From the NCBI RefSeq assembly GCF_000253115.1, contig NC_014145.1, forward strand, positions 3,474,001 to 3,538,000: DNA of 64,000 nt, given 5' to 3'. Source of the DNA: Thiomonas arsenitoxydans. GTDB taxonomy: Bacteria > Pseudomonadota > Gammaproteobacteria > Burkholderiales > Burkholderiaceae_C. A program made the position numbers and the translations under genes. How positions within the stretch are numbered: position 1 is the stretch's first letter; each line of letters begins with the position of its first letter. The notes under the pieces are model-generated. The model saw only the letters and a list, made by a program, of their open reading frames with translations. It made no database searches and had not been told where the DNA came from. This document shows positions 17,910 to 27,000 of the stretch, one piece after another.

Positions 17910-20765
17910 TCAGGCCGTGACCGGGCTGCCGCCGCGCACGATGCGGCGCAGCTCAGGGAGGCAGGAGCCGCAGTTGGTGCCGCACTTGAGTTGCTGCTGC
18001 AGCGTGGCAAGCTGCGCCTCGGCGTCGCCCTCCAGCGTGGGCAGCAGGGCGTCGATCTGGCTTTGCCAAACATCGAAACAGTTGCACACCTGGTGGCCGG
18101 GGCTGGGTAGATTGGCGGGAGGCGTGGTGGAGGGCAGCAGCAGCCAGCGGCCATAGGGCTTGGCACTGGCTTCGCTTTGCAGCAATTCGCGCAGCCAGCC
18201 TTGCGCCATCACGCTGTCGGCTGGGCCGCTGAGAAGCGCGGCGTCGATGCGCTCGCCCGCCAGTCGCACGGCACGGTGCACGCCGCGGCCAGGGTCGGCG
18301 TAGTGCAACGCGGCGCTTCTCTGCACACCGAAATGGGCTTCGATCCGCGCCAGCAACGCGGCAGCCGGCGCACCGCGCGCGGCGGCGCGCAGCAGCAGGC
18401 CGGTGCGGTCGCGGCCGAAGGGCACGCACAGGACGAAGGGCAGATCGGCCAGCTCCTGCATCAGCGTGGCGCGCAGCGCCTGGGCGCGGTGTTCGGGCAT
18501 CCAGCCGAAGGCGGCGAGGTGCCAGGGGAGATGGGCGGCCTCCACCCGCACCGCGCTGTGCTTGAGTTCGGGCTGGAAGGAATAGGGGTCGATGACGGGC
18601 AGGGTGAGGCCGTTGACGCCCAGCCGCGCCACGCCTTGGGCATTGCGCCCGCCAAGGTATTCCGCGCCCCAGTGCATGGCGATGAAGGCCTGGCCGGGGC
18701 GCACCGTGTCGGTGGCGCGTGCGGGCAGCACGATGTCGCCGCGGCGCGAGGCCACGCGCAGCAACTCGCCGTCGCTCAGACCTCGCCGGGCGAGATCGCT
18801 GGGGTGCAGGTCGATGCAGGGCTCGGGTGCATGGTTGAACAGGCGTGGCACCGAGCCGGTGCGGCTCATGCCATGCCACTGGTCGCGGAGGCGGCCGGTG
18901 GTCAGCGCCACGGGGTAGCGCGCGTCGCAGGGTTCGGCCACGGGTTTGAAGGCCTCGGCGAAGAATCTGGCGCGGCCATCTGCCGTGGGGAACTGGCCGT
19001 CGTCGTACAGCCGCGCTTTGCCGACGCTCGCACCGGCGGGGTAGGGCCACTGCTGCGGGCCGTCGCGCTCCAGCGTGGCCCACGACAGGCCGGTGATGTC
19101 GAGGTCGCGGCCTCGGGTGCTTTCGCGGTGCTCGTTCCAGACGGCTTCGGGCGTGGCGTAGGGGAAGAGCGTGAGCCTGCCGTTCAGCCGTGCAGGCAAG
19201 AGGGCTTCGAGCCGACGGGCGAAGTCCACCGCAATCTCCCAGTCGTCGCGCGCCTCGCCGGGGGCTTTGGTTGCGGCGCGCACGCGGCTGATGCGGCGCT
19301 CGGAGTTGGTCACCGTCCCAATCTTCTCGCCCCAGGTGGTGGCGGGCAGCAGTACGTCGGCATAAGGCACGGTGGCGGCTGTGGTGTAGGCCTCCTGCAC
19401 CACGACGAGTTCGGCGGTCTGCAGCGCGCGACGCACCAGCGCCTGGTCGGGCAGCGACTGGGCAGGGTTGGTGCAGGCGATCCACAGTGCCTTCACCTTG
19501 CCGTCGGCCGCGGCCTGGAACAACTCGACGGCGGTCTTGCCGCGCAGCGCCGGAACGTCGGCCACACCCCAAAGTTTGGCCACTTCGGCGCGGTGCGCCG
19601 GGTTGGCCAGATCACGATGCGCCGACAGCAGATTGGCCATGCCGCCCACTTCGCGCCCGCCCATGGCGTTGGGCTGGCCGGTGAGCGAAAACGGCCCTGC
19701 GCCCGGCTTGCCAATCTGGCCGCAGGCGAGGTGCAGATTGATGAGCCCGGCGTTCTTCGCCGTGCCGCTGCTTGACTGGTTGAGGCCTTGGCAGTACATG
19801 GAGAGCGTTGGCTGGCGCGTCTGCGGTGTCGCGTCCGGCGCGCCCAGCGCGAACCAGCGTGCGACGGTGACGATGTCCTCCGCCTTCAGCCCGCACAGAT
19901 TGGCAGCGGCCGCCGGGCTCATTTCCCGCACCCGCTCGCGCAGGGCCGCATAGCCGCTGGTGTGCGCTGCGATGTAGGCGGGGTCGACCAGGTCTTCCCA
20001 CACCATCACATGCAGCATGGCGTGGAACAGCGCGACGTCGGTGCCGGGCAACAACTGCAGGTGCAGATCGGCGAGTTCGGCGGTTTCGGTACGGCGCGGG
20101 TCGATGACGATGATGCGCATCTCGGGCCGCCTGGCCTTGGCCTTTTCGATGCGGCGAAAGGTGATGGGATGCGACCACGCCGCATTGCTGCCCGCCAGCA
20201 CCAGACAGGAGGCGTGGTCAATGTCGTCGTAGTTGCACGGCGGCGCGTCAGCCCCCAGCGTGACCTTGTAGCCGGCTACCGCGCTGCTCATGCACACGCG
20301 GGAATTGGTATCCACATTGTTGGTGCCGACCAGCCCCTTGGCCAGCTTGTTGAAAACGTAGTAGTCCTCGGTCAGCATCTGGCCGGAGATGTAGAAACCC
20401 ACGCTGTCGGGCCCATGCTCGGCGATGATGGCGGCGAAGCGCTGCGCGACATGGTCCAGCGCCTCGTCCCAACGCACCGCACGGCGTGGCGCATCGCGCT
20501 GCGTGCGCAGTTCGGGCCGCAGCGCGCGCACCTGCGGCAGCAACTCCGGCTTGGCGCTCAGGTGCAGCGCGCCGCCCTTGGTGCACAGCTTGCCGAAGTT
20601 GGCCGGATGATCCGGGTCGCCGCGCACACCCGTGATGCGCCCGCCCTCGGTCTTGATGAGCACACCACAGCCCACGCCGCAATACGGGCAGGTCGAGCGC
20701 ACCTCGCGCAGCGCGCCTTCGGGCATGATGGCGATGGAGCCTGCGGGCAGGTCGGCGGCGTTCAT
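17910..20765 (-). CDS. nasA: Assimilatory nitrate reductase, catalytic subunit with C-terminal [2Fe-2S] domain
   Basis: NasA reduces nitrate to nitrite in the cytoplasm. The 951-residue molybdopterin protein opens with the [4Fe-4S] motif CPYCGVGCGV (about residue 25), has GFYISGQMLTEDYYVFNKL and the Mo-ligating region TNSRVCMSSAVAGYKVTLG, and later SLTGQPNAMGGREVGG. The C-terminus carries a BFD-like [2Fe-2S] domain, CNCFDVWQSQ...CGTNCGSCLPE, an intramolecular electron relay found in one NasA subgroup. Its ATG overlaps the nirD stop (ATGA). No separate NasB/NasC electron-transfer gene is visible, so the donor must come from elsewhere. Confidence 0.95.
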   Translation of the reverse strand: MNAADLPAGSIAIMPEGALREVRSTCPYCGVGCGVLIKTEGGRITGVRGDPDHPANFGKLCTKGGALHLSAKPELLPQVRALRPELRTQRDAPRRAVRWDEALDHVAQRFAAIIAEHGPDSVGFYISGQMLTEDYYVFNKLAKGLVGTNNVDTNSRVCMSSAVAGYKVTLGADAPPCNYDDIDHASCLVLAGSNAAWSHPITFRRIEKAKARRPEMRIIVIDPRRTETAELADLHLQLLPGTDVALFHAMLHVMVWEDLVDPAYIAAHTSGYAALRERVREMSPAAAANLCGLKAEDIVTVARWFALGAPDATPQTRQPTLSMYCQGLNQSSSGTAKNAGLINLHLACGQIGKPGAGPFSLTGQPNAMGGREVGGMANLLSAHRDLANPAHRAEVAKLWGVADVPALRGKTAVELFQAAADGKVKALWIACTNPAQSLPDQALVRRALQTAELVVVQEAYTTAATVPYADVLLPATTWGEKIGTVTNSERRISRVRAATKAPGEARDDWEIAVDFARRLEALLPARLNGRLTLFPYATPEAVWNEHRESTRGRDLDITGLSWATLERDGPQQWPYPAGASVGKARLYDDGQFPTADGRARFFAEAFKPVAEPCDARYPVALTTGRLRDQWHGMSRTGSVPRLFNHAPEPCIDLHPSDLARRGLSDGELLRVASRRGDIVLPARATDTVRPGQAFIAMHWGAEYLGGRNAQGVARLGVNGLTLPVIDPYSFQPELKHSAVRVEAAHLPWHLAAFGWMPEHRAQALRATLMQELADLPFVLCVPFGRDRTGLLLRAAARGAPAAALLARIEAHFGVQRSAALHYADPGRGVHRAVRLAGERIDAALLSGPADSVMAQGWLRELLQSEASAKPYGRWLLLPSTTPPANLPSPGHQVCNCFDVWQSQIDALLPTLEGDAEAQLATLQQQLKCGTNCGSCLPELRRIVRGGSPVTA

Positions 20766-21154
20766 CAGTCCGCGCTCGCGCAGGCTGCGCCGTCACAGTG
20801 CGCCGCGTGCATTTCGGTAATTGACGCGTGCAACTGGTCGCTGCGCAGATAGACCTGTTCGCCCTCCACCTTCACCGCGAAGGCCGGAGTGCAGCCCTCG
20901 TCCGGCGCTTGCGCACGACCATCGTCGAGCCGGATGGTCCAGTTGTGTAGCGGGCAGGCGACCGATTCACCGAACACGATGCCCTGGCTCAGCGGGCCGC
21001 CCTTGTGCGGGCAGCGGTCGAGCAGGGCGTAGATGCGGTCGCTGGCGGTGCGGAACAGGGCGATGTCCACGCCGTCCGGGCGGCGCACGCGGCGTGCGCC
21101 CAGTGCGGGAATCTCGGACTGGGTGCAGACAGGAGTCCAGTGGCTGGTGCTCAT
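20765..21154 (-). CDS. nirD: Nitrite reductase small subunit NirD (Rieske-type)
   Basis: NirD is the small partner of NirB in the NADH-dependent assimilatory nitrite reductase. The 129-residue protein has a Rieske-like fold with CPHKGGPL (Cys-x-His) and CPLHNW (Cys-x2-His), so cluster ligands are present, unlike some NirD that have lost them. Its ATG overlaps the nirB stop and its own stop overlaps nasA, showing tight coupling. Confidence 0.95.
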   Translation of the reverse strand: MSTSHWTPVCTQSEIPALGARRVRRPDGVDIALFRTASDRIYALLDRCPHKGGPLSQGIVFGESVACPLHNWTIRLDDGRAQAPDEGCTPAFAVKVEGEQVYLRSDQLHASITEMHAAHCDGAACASAD

Positions 21155-23610
21155 GCCGGTTCTCCTTGTGCTGCGGCAACCGGCACGATGGGAATGAACT
21201 GCCGCGTATCCACTTGCGCCTTGTCGAACTCGAACCACGGGTCGGGCTCTCCCTGCAGCGCGAATTGCAGCCGCTCCCACAGAGCTTTGCGGCCCTCGGC
21301 GTCGGCCAGGATGCGCTGCTTCACAACGTCCAGGCCGACACGGGCGATGTAATGCACGGTGCGCTCCAGATACCAGCCTTCCTCGCGGTAAAGCTGGATG
21401 AAGGCGCCGGTGTACTCCAGCACTTCCTCCTGCGTCTTGAGCTTGACCAGGAACTGCGCGACTTCGGTCTTGATGCCGCCGTTGCCGCCCACATACATTT
21501 CCCAGCCGGAATCGACGCCGATGATGCCCACGTCCTTGATGCCGCTTTCCGCGCAGTTGCGTGGGCAGCCGCTCACGGCGAACTTCACCTTGTGCGGCGC
21601 GTACATGCGCCAGGTGGCGCGCTCCAGCAGTTTGCCCAGCGCCGTGCTGTCCTGCGTGCCGAAGCGGCACCACTCGCTGCCGACGCAGGTCTTCACCGTG
21701 CGCAGCGCCTTGGCGTAAGCGTGGCCGCTGGGCATGCCGATGTCGGTCCACACGGCTTGCAGGTCTTCCTTTTTCACGCCCAGCAGGTCGATGCGCTGGC
21801 CGCCGGTCACTTTCACCGTGGGGATGTTGTACTTGTCCACGGCGTCGGCGATGCGGCGCAACTCGGCGGCCGAAGTCTCGCCGCCCCACATGCGCGGAAT
21901 CACCGAATAAGTGCCGTTCTTCTGGATGTTGGCGTGGCTGCGCTCGTTGATGAAACGGCTTTGCGGGTCATCCTTGGCCTCGTGCGGCCAGGTGGAAATG
22001 AGGTAATAGTTCACCGCCGGGCGGCAGCTTGAGCAGCCATTGGGTGTGCGCCAGCCGAGCTTGGCGTACACGTCGGCAATGGTGAGCAGATGCTGTTCGC
22101 GGATGGCGTCGCGCACCTCCTGGTGGGTGGCGTCGGTGCAGCCACACAGCGCCTTTTTCTTCGGTGCGGCGGAGAAGTCGCCTCCCGCAGTGAACATCAG
22201 GATCTGCTCGACGAGCCCGGTGCAGGAGCCGCACGAGGCGCTGGCCTTGGTGTGCTTGCGCACTTCTTCCAGCGTGAACAGTCCCCTGTCCTTGATCGCC
22301 TTGACAATCGTGCCCTTGCACACGCCGTTGCAACCGCAGACCTCGTCGGTGTCGGCCATCAGCATGGCCTTGCTCTGGCCCTGATGGCCGGCATCACCCA
22401 GAGCGCCTTCGCCGAACATCAGCTTGTCGCGGATGTCATGCACCTTGCGGCCTTCGCGCAGCAGCTTGAAGTACCACGAGCCATCCACGGTGTCGCCGTA
22501 CAGGCAGGCGCCGACCAGCTTGTCGCCCTGAATCACCAGGCGCTTGTAAACGCCGGAAAACGGGTCGGACAGGACGATGTCTTCGCAGCCCTCGCCGCCC
22601 ATGAAGCTACCGGCCGAGAACAGGTCGATACCCGTGACCTTGAGTTTGGTGCTGATCTGGCTGCCGGTGTATCGACCTATGCCCATCTGCGCCAGGTGGT
22701 TGGCTGCCACCTTGGCCTGCTCGAACAGCGGCGCCACCAGGCCGTAGGCAATGCCGCGATGCGCGGCACATTCGCCCACGGCGTAAATGCGCGGGTCGGT
22801 GATGGTCTGCAGCGTGTCGCTCACGACGATGCCGCGATTGCAGTGAATGCCGGCCTTCTCCGCCAGCGCGGTGTTGGGGCGGATGCCTGCGGTCATCACC
22901 ACCAGATCGGCGGGAATCTCGCTGCCGTCCTTGAACCGCACGGCGCGCACCCGGCCTGATTCATTGCCCAGCAAGGCTTGCGTCTGCGCGCCGATGAGGA
23001 ACTTGAGACCGCGATCTTCAAGCGACTTCTGCAGCAGCTTGCCCGCCACATCGTCGAGTTGTCGCTCCATCAGCCACGGCATGATGTGCACCACGGTCAC
23101 GTCCATGCCGCGCAGCATCAGACCGTTGGCCGCTTCCAGCCCCAGCAGGCCGCCGCCAATGACCACCGCGTGCCTGTGCGTCTTCGCGGTCTCGATCATG
23201 GTTTCGGTGTCCTTGATGTCGCGGTAGGCGATCACCCCGTCCAACTCCTTGCCCGGCACCGGCAGGATGAACGGCAGCGAGCCTGTGCCCAGCAGCAGCC
23301 GGTCGTAGGGGGCTTCGAGGCCTTCATCGGTGCGTACCACGCGCTTGATGCGATCGATTTGCACCACCGTCTTGCCGGTGTGCAGGGCGATGCCGTTGTC
23401 GGCATACCAGTCCAGCGGATTGAGGATGATCTGCTCGATGGTCTGCTCCCCGGCCAGCACGGGCGACAGTAGGATGCGGTTGTAGTTCGGGTGCGGCTCG
23501 CTGCCGAACACGGTGATGTCGTAGAGATCGGGCGCGAGCTTGAGCAGTTCTTCGAGCGCCCGCACCCCGGCCATGCCATTGCCGACGAGAACGAGTTTGG
23601 GTTTGTTCAT
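21151..23610 (-). CDS. nirB: Nitrite reductase (NADH) large subunit NirB
   Basis: NirB reduces nitrite to ammonium with FAD, [4Fe-4S] and siroheme. The 819-residue protein begins with the FAD domain (KLVLVGNGMAGVRALEELL), then a second nucleotide-binding GGGLLGLEAANGL. BFD-like [2Fe-2S] cysteines follow (CGCNGVCKGTI, CGSCTGLVEQ), and the siroheme site has TCVGSEWCRFG and CPRNCAESG. ATG 23610 begins the FAD motif directly; the frame is open for another 188 codons upstream, but those are antisense-like and overlap the ATPase gene. Gap to the preceding nrtD is 32 bp. Confidence 0.96.
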   Translation of the reverse strand: MNKPKLVLVGNGMAGVRALEELLKLAPDLYDITVFGSEPHPNYNRILLSPVLAGEQTIEQIILNPLDWYADNGIALHTGKTVVQIDRIKRVVRTDEGLEAPYDRLLLGTGSLPFILPVPGKELDGVIAYRDIKDTETMIETAKTHRHAVVIGGGLLGLEAANGLMLRGMDVTVVHIMPWLMERQLDDVAGKLLQKSLEDRGLKFLIGAQTQALLGNESGRVRAVRFKDGSEIPADLVVMTAGIRPNTALAEKAGIHCNRGIVVSDTLQTITDPRIYAVGECAAHRGIAYGLVAPLFEQAKVAANHLAQMGIGRYTGSQISTKLKVTGIDLFSAGSFMGGEGCEDIVLSDPFSGVYKRLVIQGDKLVGACLYGDTVDGSWYFKLLREGRKVHDIRDKLMFGEGALGDAGHQGQSKAMLMADTDEVCGCNGVCKGTIVKAIKDRGLFTLEEVRKHTKASASCGSCTGLVEQILMFTAGGDFSAAPKKKALCGCTDATHQEVRDAIREQHLLTIADVYAKLGWRTPNGCSSCRPAVNYYLISTWPHEAKDDPQSRFINERSHANIQKNGTYSVIPRMWGGETSAAELRRIADAVDKYNIPTVKVTGGQRIDLLGVKKEDLQAVWTDIGMPSGHAYAKALRTVKTCVGSEWCRFGTQDSTALGKLLERATWRMYAPHKVKFAVSGCPRNCAESGIKDVGIIGVDSGWEMYVGGNGGIKTEVAQFLVKLKTQEEVLEYTGAFIQLYREEGWYLERTVHYIARVGLDVVKQRILADAEGRKALWERLQFALQGEPDPWFEFDKAQVDTRQFIPIVPVAAAQGEPA

Positions 23611-23642
23611 GATGCGGAGTCCATTGGGTTGCGCGCTGCGTC

Positions 23643-24443
23643 TCAGGCTGCCTTGGCCTGCGGGTGCGCCTGGCGCTTGTAGAGAAACTCCAGCACCTGG
23701 GCGCGCAGATGGGCGTAGTGCGGGTCTTCGCTCAGAGCCAGACGTTCGCGCGGGCGCGGCAGATCGACCGTGAGAATTTCGCCGATGGTCGCGGCAGGGC
23801 CATTGGTCAGCATGACGATGCGGTCGGACAGCAGCACCGCCTCGTCCACGTCGTGCGTCACCATCACCACAGTGGCGCCGCTTTTCGCCACGATGCCTTG
23901 CAGCTCGTCCTGCAGCCGGGCACGGGTGAGGGCGTCGAGCGCGCCGAAAGGCTCGTCCATCAGCAGCAACTTGGGCTCCATCGCCAGAGCCCGGGCGATG
24001 CCGACGCGCTGCTTCATACCGCCGGAAATTTCGTGTGGATGTTTGTGTGCCGCGTGCGGCAGGCCAACGAGTTCCAAAGCAGACTGGGTGCGGGCCTTGA
24101 GTTGCGACTTGGTTTCGCTTGCGCCGAACACGCGCTCCACGCCGAGGTAGATGTTGCCGTAGCAGGTCATCCAAGGCAGCAGCGAGTGGTTTTGGAACAC
24201 CACGGCGCGGTCAGGGCCTGGCGCGTGAATTTCGCGGCCGTCGCACACCATCACGCCCGAGGATGGCAGCGTGAGTCCGGCGATGAGGTTGAGCAGGGTG
24301 CTCTTGCCGCAGCCGGAATGGCCGATCAGGCTGATGAACTCGCCCTTGGCGATGTCGAGGTTGATGCCCTTGAGCGCGTGGAAAGGACCGCGCGCGGTGT
24401 CGAACACCATTTCGACGTGTTGGATGATGATGAAATGTTCCAT
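23643..24443 (-). CDS. nrtD: Nitrate/nitrite ABC transporter ATP-binding protein
   Basis: A 266-residue ATPase of the NitT/TauT family that powers nitrate import. Walker A GHSGCGKST, signature ISGGMKQRVGIARAL, Walker B LLLMDEPFGALDALTRA and the H-loop VMVTHDVDEAVLLSD are intact. MEHFIIIQHVEMVFDTARGP is a typical NrtD/NasD opening; ATG 24443 is chosen for that reason. It lies between the permease and nirB, so uptake and reduction share one transcript. It could equally be named nasD in the Klebsiella scheme. Confidence 0.94.
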   Translation of the reverse strand: MEHFIIIQHVEMVFDTARGPFHALKGINLDIAKGEFISLIGHSGCGKSTLLNLIAGLTLPSSGVMVCDGREIHAPGPDRAVVFQNHSLLPWMTCYGNIYLGVERVFGASETKSQLKARTQSALELVGLPHAAHKHPHEISGGMKQRVGIARALAMEPKLLLMDEPFGALDALTRARLQDELQGIVAKSGATVVMVTHDVDEAVLLSDRIVMLTNGPAATIGEILTVDLPRPRERLALSEDPHYAHLRAQVLEFLYKRQAHPQAKAA

Positions 24444-24478
24444 GATGATGGCCTTTTGTGTTTTGCGTGATGGGAAGA

Positions 24479-25393
24479 TCAGCGCGCTTCGTCGTAGCTG
24501 AATCGCCGCGCAATCAGCATCAGCGCGCCTTCGAGCACCATGCCGGTGACGCCGATGACCAGAATGGCGATGATGATGTGGGCGAGGTTGAGGTTGTTCC
24601 ACTCGTTCCACAGCCAGAAGCCGATGCCGGTGCCGCCTGTCAGCATTTCAGCGGCGACGATCACCAGCCAGGCGGTGCCGACCGACAGCCGCACGCCGGT
24701 CATCATGTAGGGCATGACCGAGGGCAGCAGAATCTTGGTGAACACCTTCCAGGTGGAGAGGTCGAGCACGCGGGCCACGTTCAAATAATCCGCCGGAATG
24801 CGCTGCACGCCGATGGCGGTGTTGATCATCATCGGCCAGATGGAGCAGATGAAAATGGTGTAGATGGCCGCCGCCGGCGCATTGCTGAACACATACAGCC
24901 CGATGGGCAGCCAGGCCAGCGGCGACACCGGACGCAGCAGGCTGATGAGAGGCGAGAGCATGCGGTTCAAGAACTGCACGCGGCCAATGGCGAAACCCAG
25001 CGGAATGCCTACCAGCGCCGCCAGACCAAAGCCGTAGGCCACTCGCTGCAGCGAGGCCAGCAGGTTCCAGCCGATGCCCACATCGTTCGGTCCGTTGTCA
25101 TAAAAGGGATGCGCAAACACCTTCTGCGCCGACTGCCAGGTGACCAGCGGCGAGGGGAATTGCGCGCTGTGCTCGGCCGCCAGTTCCCACACCAGCAGCA
25201 GGAGTGCGAAGCCCATCAGCGGGGCGATGAGGCGCAGCGCGATTTGGCGGTTCTTCGCGCGTTGCCGCTCTGCCGGGCTCACGGTGCGTATGGCAGTTTG
25301 CTTTGTAGCGGCCGGGGGAGCTTCGGGTGAGGCGTCCTCCGTCGCAGAGGCTTCAAACGATCCGCCCGGGGCGGAAAAGACGGCAGTGTTCAT
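24479..25393 (-). CDS. nrtB: Nitrate/nitrite ABC transporter permease
   Basis: Inner-membrane subunit of the nitrate importer, 304 residues, with about six transmembrane segments after a 50-residue polar N-terminus. The EAA-like loop is ADYLNVARVLDLSTWKVFTK, and LRPVSPLAWLPIGLYVFSN is characteristic of NrtB. ATG 25393 has AGGAG 7 nt upstream; longer starts reach back to 25462 but would overlap nrtA. Confidence 0.94.
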   Translation of the reverse strand: MNTAVFSAPGGSFEASATEDASPEAPPAATKQTAIRTVSPAERQRAKNRQIALRLIAPLMGFALLLLVWELAAEHSAQFPSPLVTWQSAQKVFAHPFYDNGPNDVGIGWNLLASLQRVAYGFGLAALVGIPLGFAIGRVQFLNRMLSPLISLLRPVSPLAWLPIGLYVFSNAPAAAIYTIFICSIWPMMINTAIGVQRIPADYLNVARVLDLSTWKVFTKILLPSVMPYMMTGVRLSVGTAWLVIVAAEMLTGGTGIGFWLWNEWNNLNLAHIIIAILVIGVTGMVLEGALMLIARRFSYDEAR

Positions 25394-25424
25394 GCTGGAC
25401 TCCTGGTTCATTGCGTCGGCAAGG

Positions 25425-26705
25425 TCAAACGGCGAGATCGTTGACTTTGAAGCCGTGGGCATAGGCCTTGGGGTCCTTGCCGTCCCAGGTCACGCCGTCG
25501 ATCAGCTTGGAGGTGCGCAGCGTGGTGGCGGGCACCGGCACCTTCAGTTCGGTGGCGACTTCCTTGTACAGATCGACGCGGTTCACCGCCTTGGCCACGG
25601 CGAGATAGTCGGGGTCGGTCTTGATCAGTCCCCAGCGGCGGAACTGGGTGAGGAACCACATGCCGTCGGACAACCACGGGAAGTTGACCTGCCCGTCTTC
25701 ATAGAACGTCATCGGGTGCGCGTCGTGCCAGCTTTTGCCCAGGCCGTTGGTGTAGTTGCCAAGGATGCGCGGCAGGATGGTTGCCACCTGGGTGTTGACA
25801 TAGCCCGGCGCGGCGATGGTCTCGGCCATCTTGGTGCGGTTGGCATCCGAGGCGTCGATCCAGCGGCAGGTTTCGAGCACGGCGGCCATCACCGCCTTGG
25901 TGGTGTTGGGGTACTTTTCGACGAACTCGGCGGTGGTGCCCAGCACCTTCTCTGGATGGTCCACCCAGATTTCCTGCGAAGTCACCGCAGTGAAGCCGAT
26001 CTTCTGGTTGATAGCCACCGCGTTCCACGGCTCGCCTACGCAGAAGCCGTCCATGCTGCCCACCCGCATATTCGCCACCATCTGCGGCGGCGGCACGGTA
26101 ATCACCTTGTCGTCCTTCAGCGGGTTGATGCCGTAGGTCGCCAGCCAGTAATAAAGCCACATCGCATGCGTGCTGGTGGGGAAGGTCTGGGCGAAGGTGT
26201 AGGTGCGCTTTTTCTGCGCAATGGCCTTGGCCAGCGCCGGGCCGGTGGTGATGCCTTCCTTGGCCAGCGCGTCAGCCAGGGTGATGGCCTGGCCGTTGCG
26301 GTTCAGGCCCATGAGTATGGCCATGTCCTTCTTCGGCCCGCCGACGCCGAGCTGCACGCCATACGGCAGGCCGTAGAGCACATGCGCCATCTGGATGCCG
26401 CCGGTCACCAGGTTGTCGCGCACTGCGGCCCACGAGGCCTGCTTGCTTGGAATGATCTTGACGCCGTACTTCTTGTCGAAACCCAGCACCGCGGCCATGA
26501 CGATGGGCGCGCAATCAGTGAGGGGAATGAATCCGATCTTGACTTCTTCCATTTCAGGTTTTCCCAGAGTGGCGGCGCGCGCCGTGGGCTGCAGGCTGGG
26601 AAGAAGACCGGCAACAGCCACGGCGGCGCCTGACTTGATGAGGGTGCGGCGCAAGGGTTGTGCCGGGTCGTTGCTCGGAGGGGGGGCGTCTTGCTGTTTG
26701 CGCAT
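25425..26705 (-). CDS. nrtA: Nitrate/nitrite ABC transporter substrate-binding protein, Tat signal
   Basis: Periplasmic binding protein for nitrate, 426 residues. The N-terminus has a twin-arginine signal (LRRTLIKSGAAVAVAGLLPS, RR near residue 19). The mature part begins VKIGFIPLTDCAPIVMAAVL, the NrtA/NasF/NasS family start, and contains MRVGSMDGFCVGEPWNAVAI. The adjacency of permease, ATPase and reductases and the signal sequence argue for NrtA; the cytoplasmic sensor NasS looks similar but has no signal. ATG 26705 has AGGAA upstream. It is preceded by a leader with a terminator and a sigma54 promoter. Confidence 0.94.
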   Translation of the reverse strand: MRKQQDAPPPSNDPAQPLRRTLIKSGAAVAVAGLLPSLQPTARAATLGKPEMEEVKIGFIPLTDCAPIVMAAVLGFDKKYGVKIIPSKQASWAAVRDNLVTGGIQMAHVLYGLPYGVQLGVGGPKKDMAILMGLNRNGQAITLADALAKEGITTGPALAKAIAQKKRTYTFAQTFPTSTHAMWLYYWLATYGINPLKDDKVITVPPPQMVANMRVGSMDGFCVGEPWNAVAINQKIGFTAVTSQEIWVDHPEKVLGTTAEFVEKYPNTTKAVMAAVLETCRWIDASDANRTKMAETIAAPGYVNTQVATILPRILGNYTNGLGKSWHDAHPMTFYEDGQVNFPWLSDGMWFLTQFRRWGLIKTDPDYLAVAKAVNRVDLYKEVATELKVPVPATTLRTSKLIDGVTWDGKDPKAYAHGFKVNDLAV

Positions 26706-26728
26706 GGCAGTTCCTGAAATAGCGGGCG

Positions 26729-26774
26729 AAAAAAAGCCTTCGGGCGCTTCACACAAGGCGAAGCACACGAAGGC
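26729..26774 (-). terminator. Intrinsic terminator inside the nrtA leader (attenuator)
   Basis: On the minus strand GCCTTCG pairs with CGAAGGC (perfect 7 bp), an inner GCTTC pairs with GAAGC, and seven T follow. It ends 24 bp before the nrtA start and about 68 nt after the predicted transcription start. A strong terminator between promoter and first gene points to regulated antitermination. Confidence 0.85.
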
Positions 26775-26842
26775 ATCATTGCCGAGCTGAGCGGGGGAGA
26801 CTCCCGTTCAGTGGGTTCAACATAGACCGCCGTTGGCCTACA
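26772..26842 (-). ncRNA. nrtA leader with a candidate ANTAR-binding RNA element
   Basis: Leader RNA from the predicted start (about 26842) to the terminator. Directly before the terminator is GGC-AATGAT-GCC (26772-26783), a hairpin with a six-base loop that has A at position 1 and G at position 4, the pattern bound by ANTAR proteins. Its 3' arm GCC is also the first three bases of the terminator stem, so the two structures exclude each other. A possible first hairpin is CCC-ACTGAAC-GGG (26803-26815), whose loop is one base too long for the known rule. An ANTAR protein, NasT, is encoded 160 bp upstream. The antitermination role is inferred. Confidence 0.65.
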
Positions 26843-26852
26843 GCGCTATTTA

Positions 26853-26868
26853 AGCAATCAGCGTGCCA
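26853..26868 (-). promoter_or_regulatory. sigma54 promoter of the nrtABD-nirBD-nasA operon
   Basis: TGGCACG-CTGA-TTGCT on the minus strand is a perfect match to the sigma54 consensus. Transcription should begin near 26842, leaving a leader of about 137 nt before nrtA. Confidence 0.9.
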
Positions 26869-26953
26869 ACCCTCCACTCGGGAGAGATCAGAGGGAAGCT
26901 CCCCGCTGTATCAAATTAGGCTGGTCTTCGATGACGCAAAACTGTGCGTAACG

Positions 26954-26968
26954 GTTCCAGTCTGGTGC
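26954..26968 (-). promoter_or_regulatory. NtrC-like enhancer site upstream of the nrtA promoter
   Basis: On the minus strand GCACCA-GAC-TGGAAC matches the NtrC consensus GCACCA-N3-TGGTGC at 10 of 12 positions. It is about 86 bp upstream of the -24 box, the usual distance for an enhancer. Binding is inferred from sequence only. Confidence 0.55.
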
Positions 26969-27000
26969 GTGTGAGCACACAAAGCGCGCAGCCGCAAGGC

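Noticed and set aside
18177..19775. 532-codon plus-strand frame opposite nasA
   Set aside because: Same reason: nasA on the minus strand has all motifs, and this frame has none.
26796..26807. CGGG-AGTCTC-CCCG as the first ANTAR hairpin of the nrtA leader
   Set aside because: The loop has A at position 1 but C at position 4, against the A1-G4 rule; the CCC-ACTGAAC-GGG hairpin fits the two bases better, though its loop has seven bases.
26969..26980. GTGTG-AG-CACAC near the 3' end of nasT as an operator
   Set aside because: Short and low complexity; it lies beside a better NtrC-like site and has no counterpart at other promoters.
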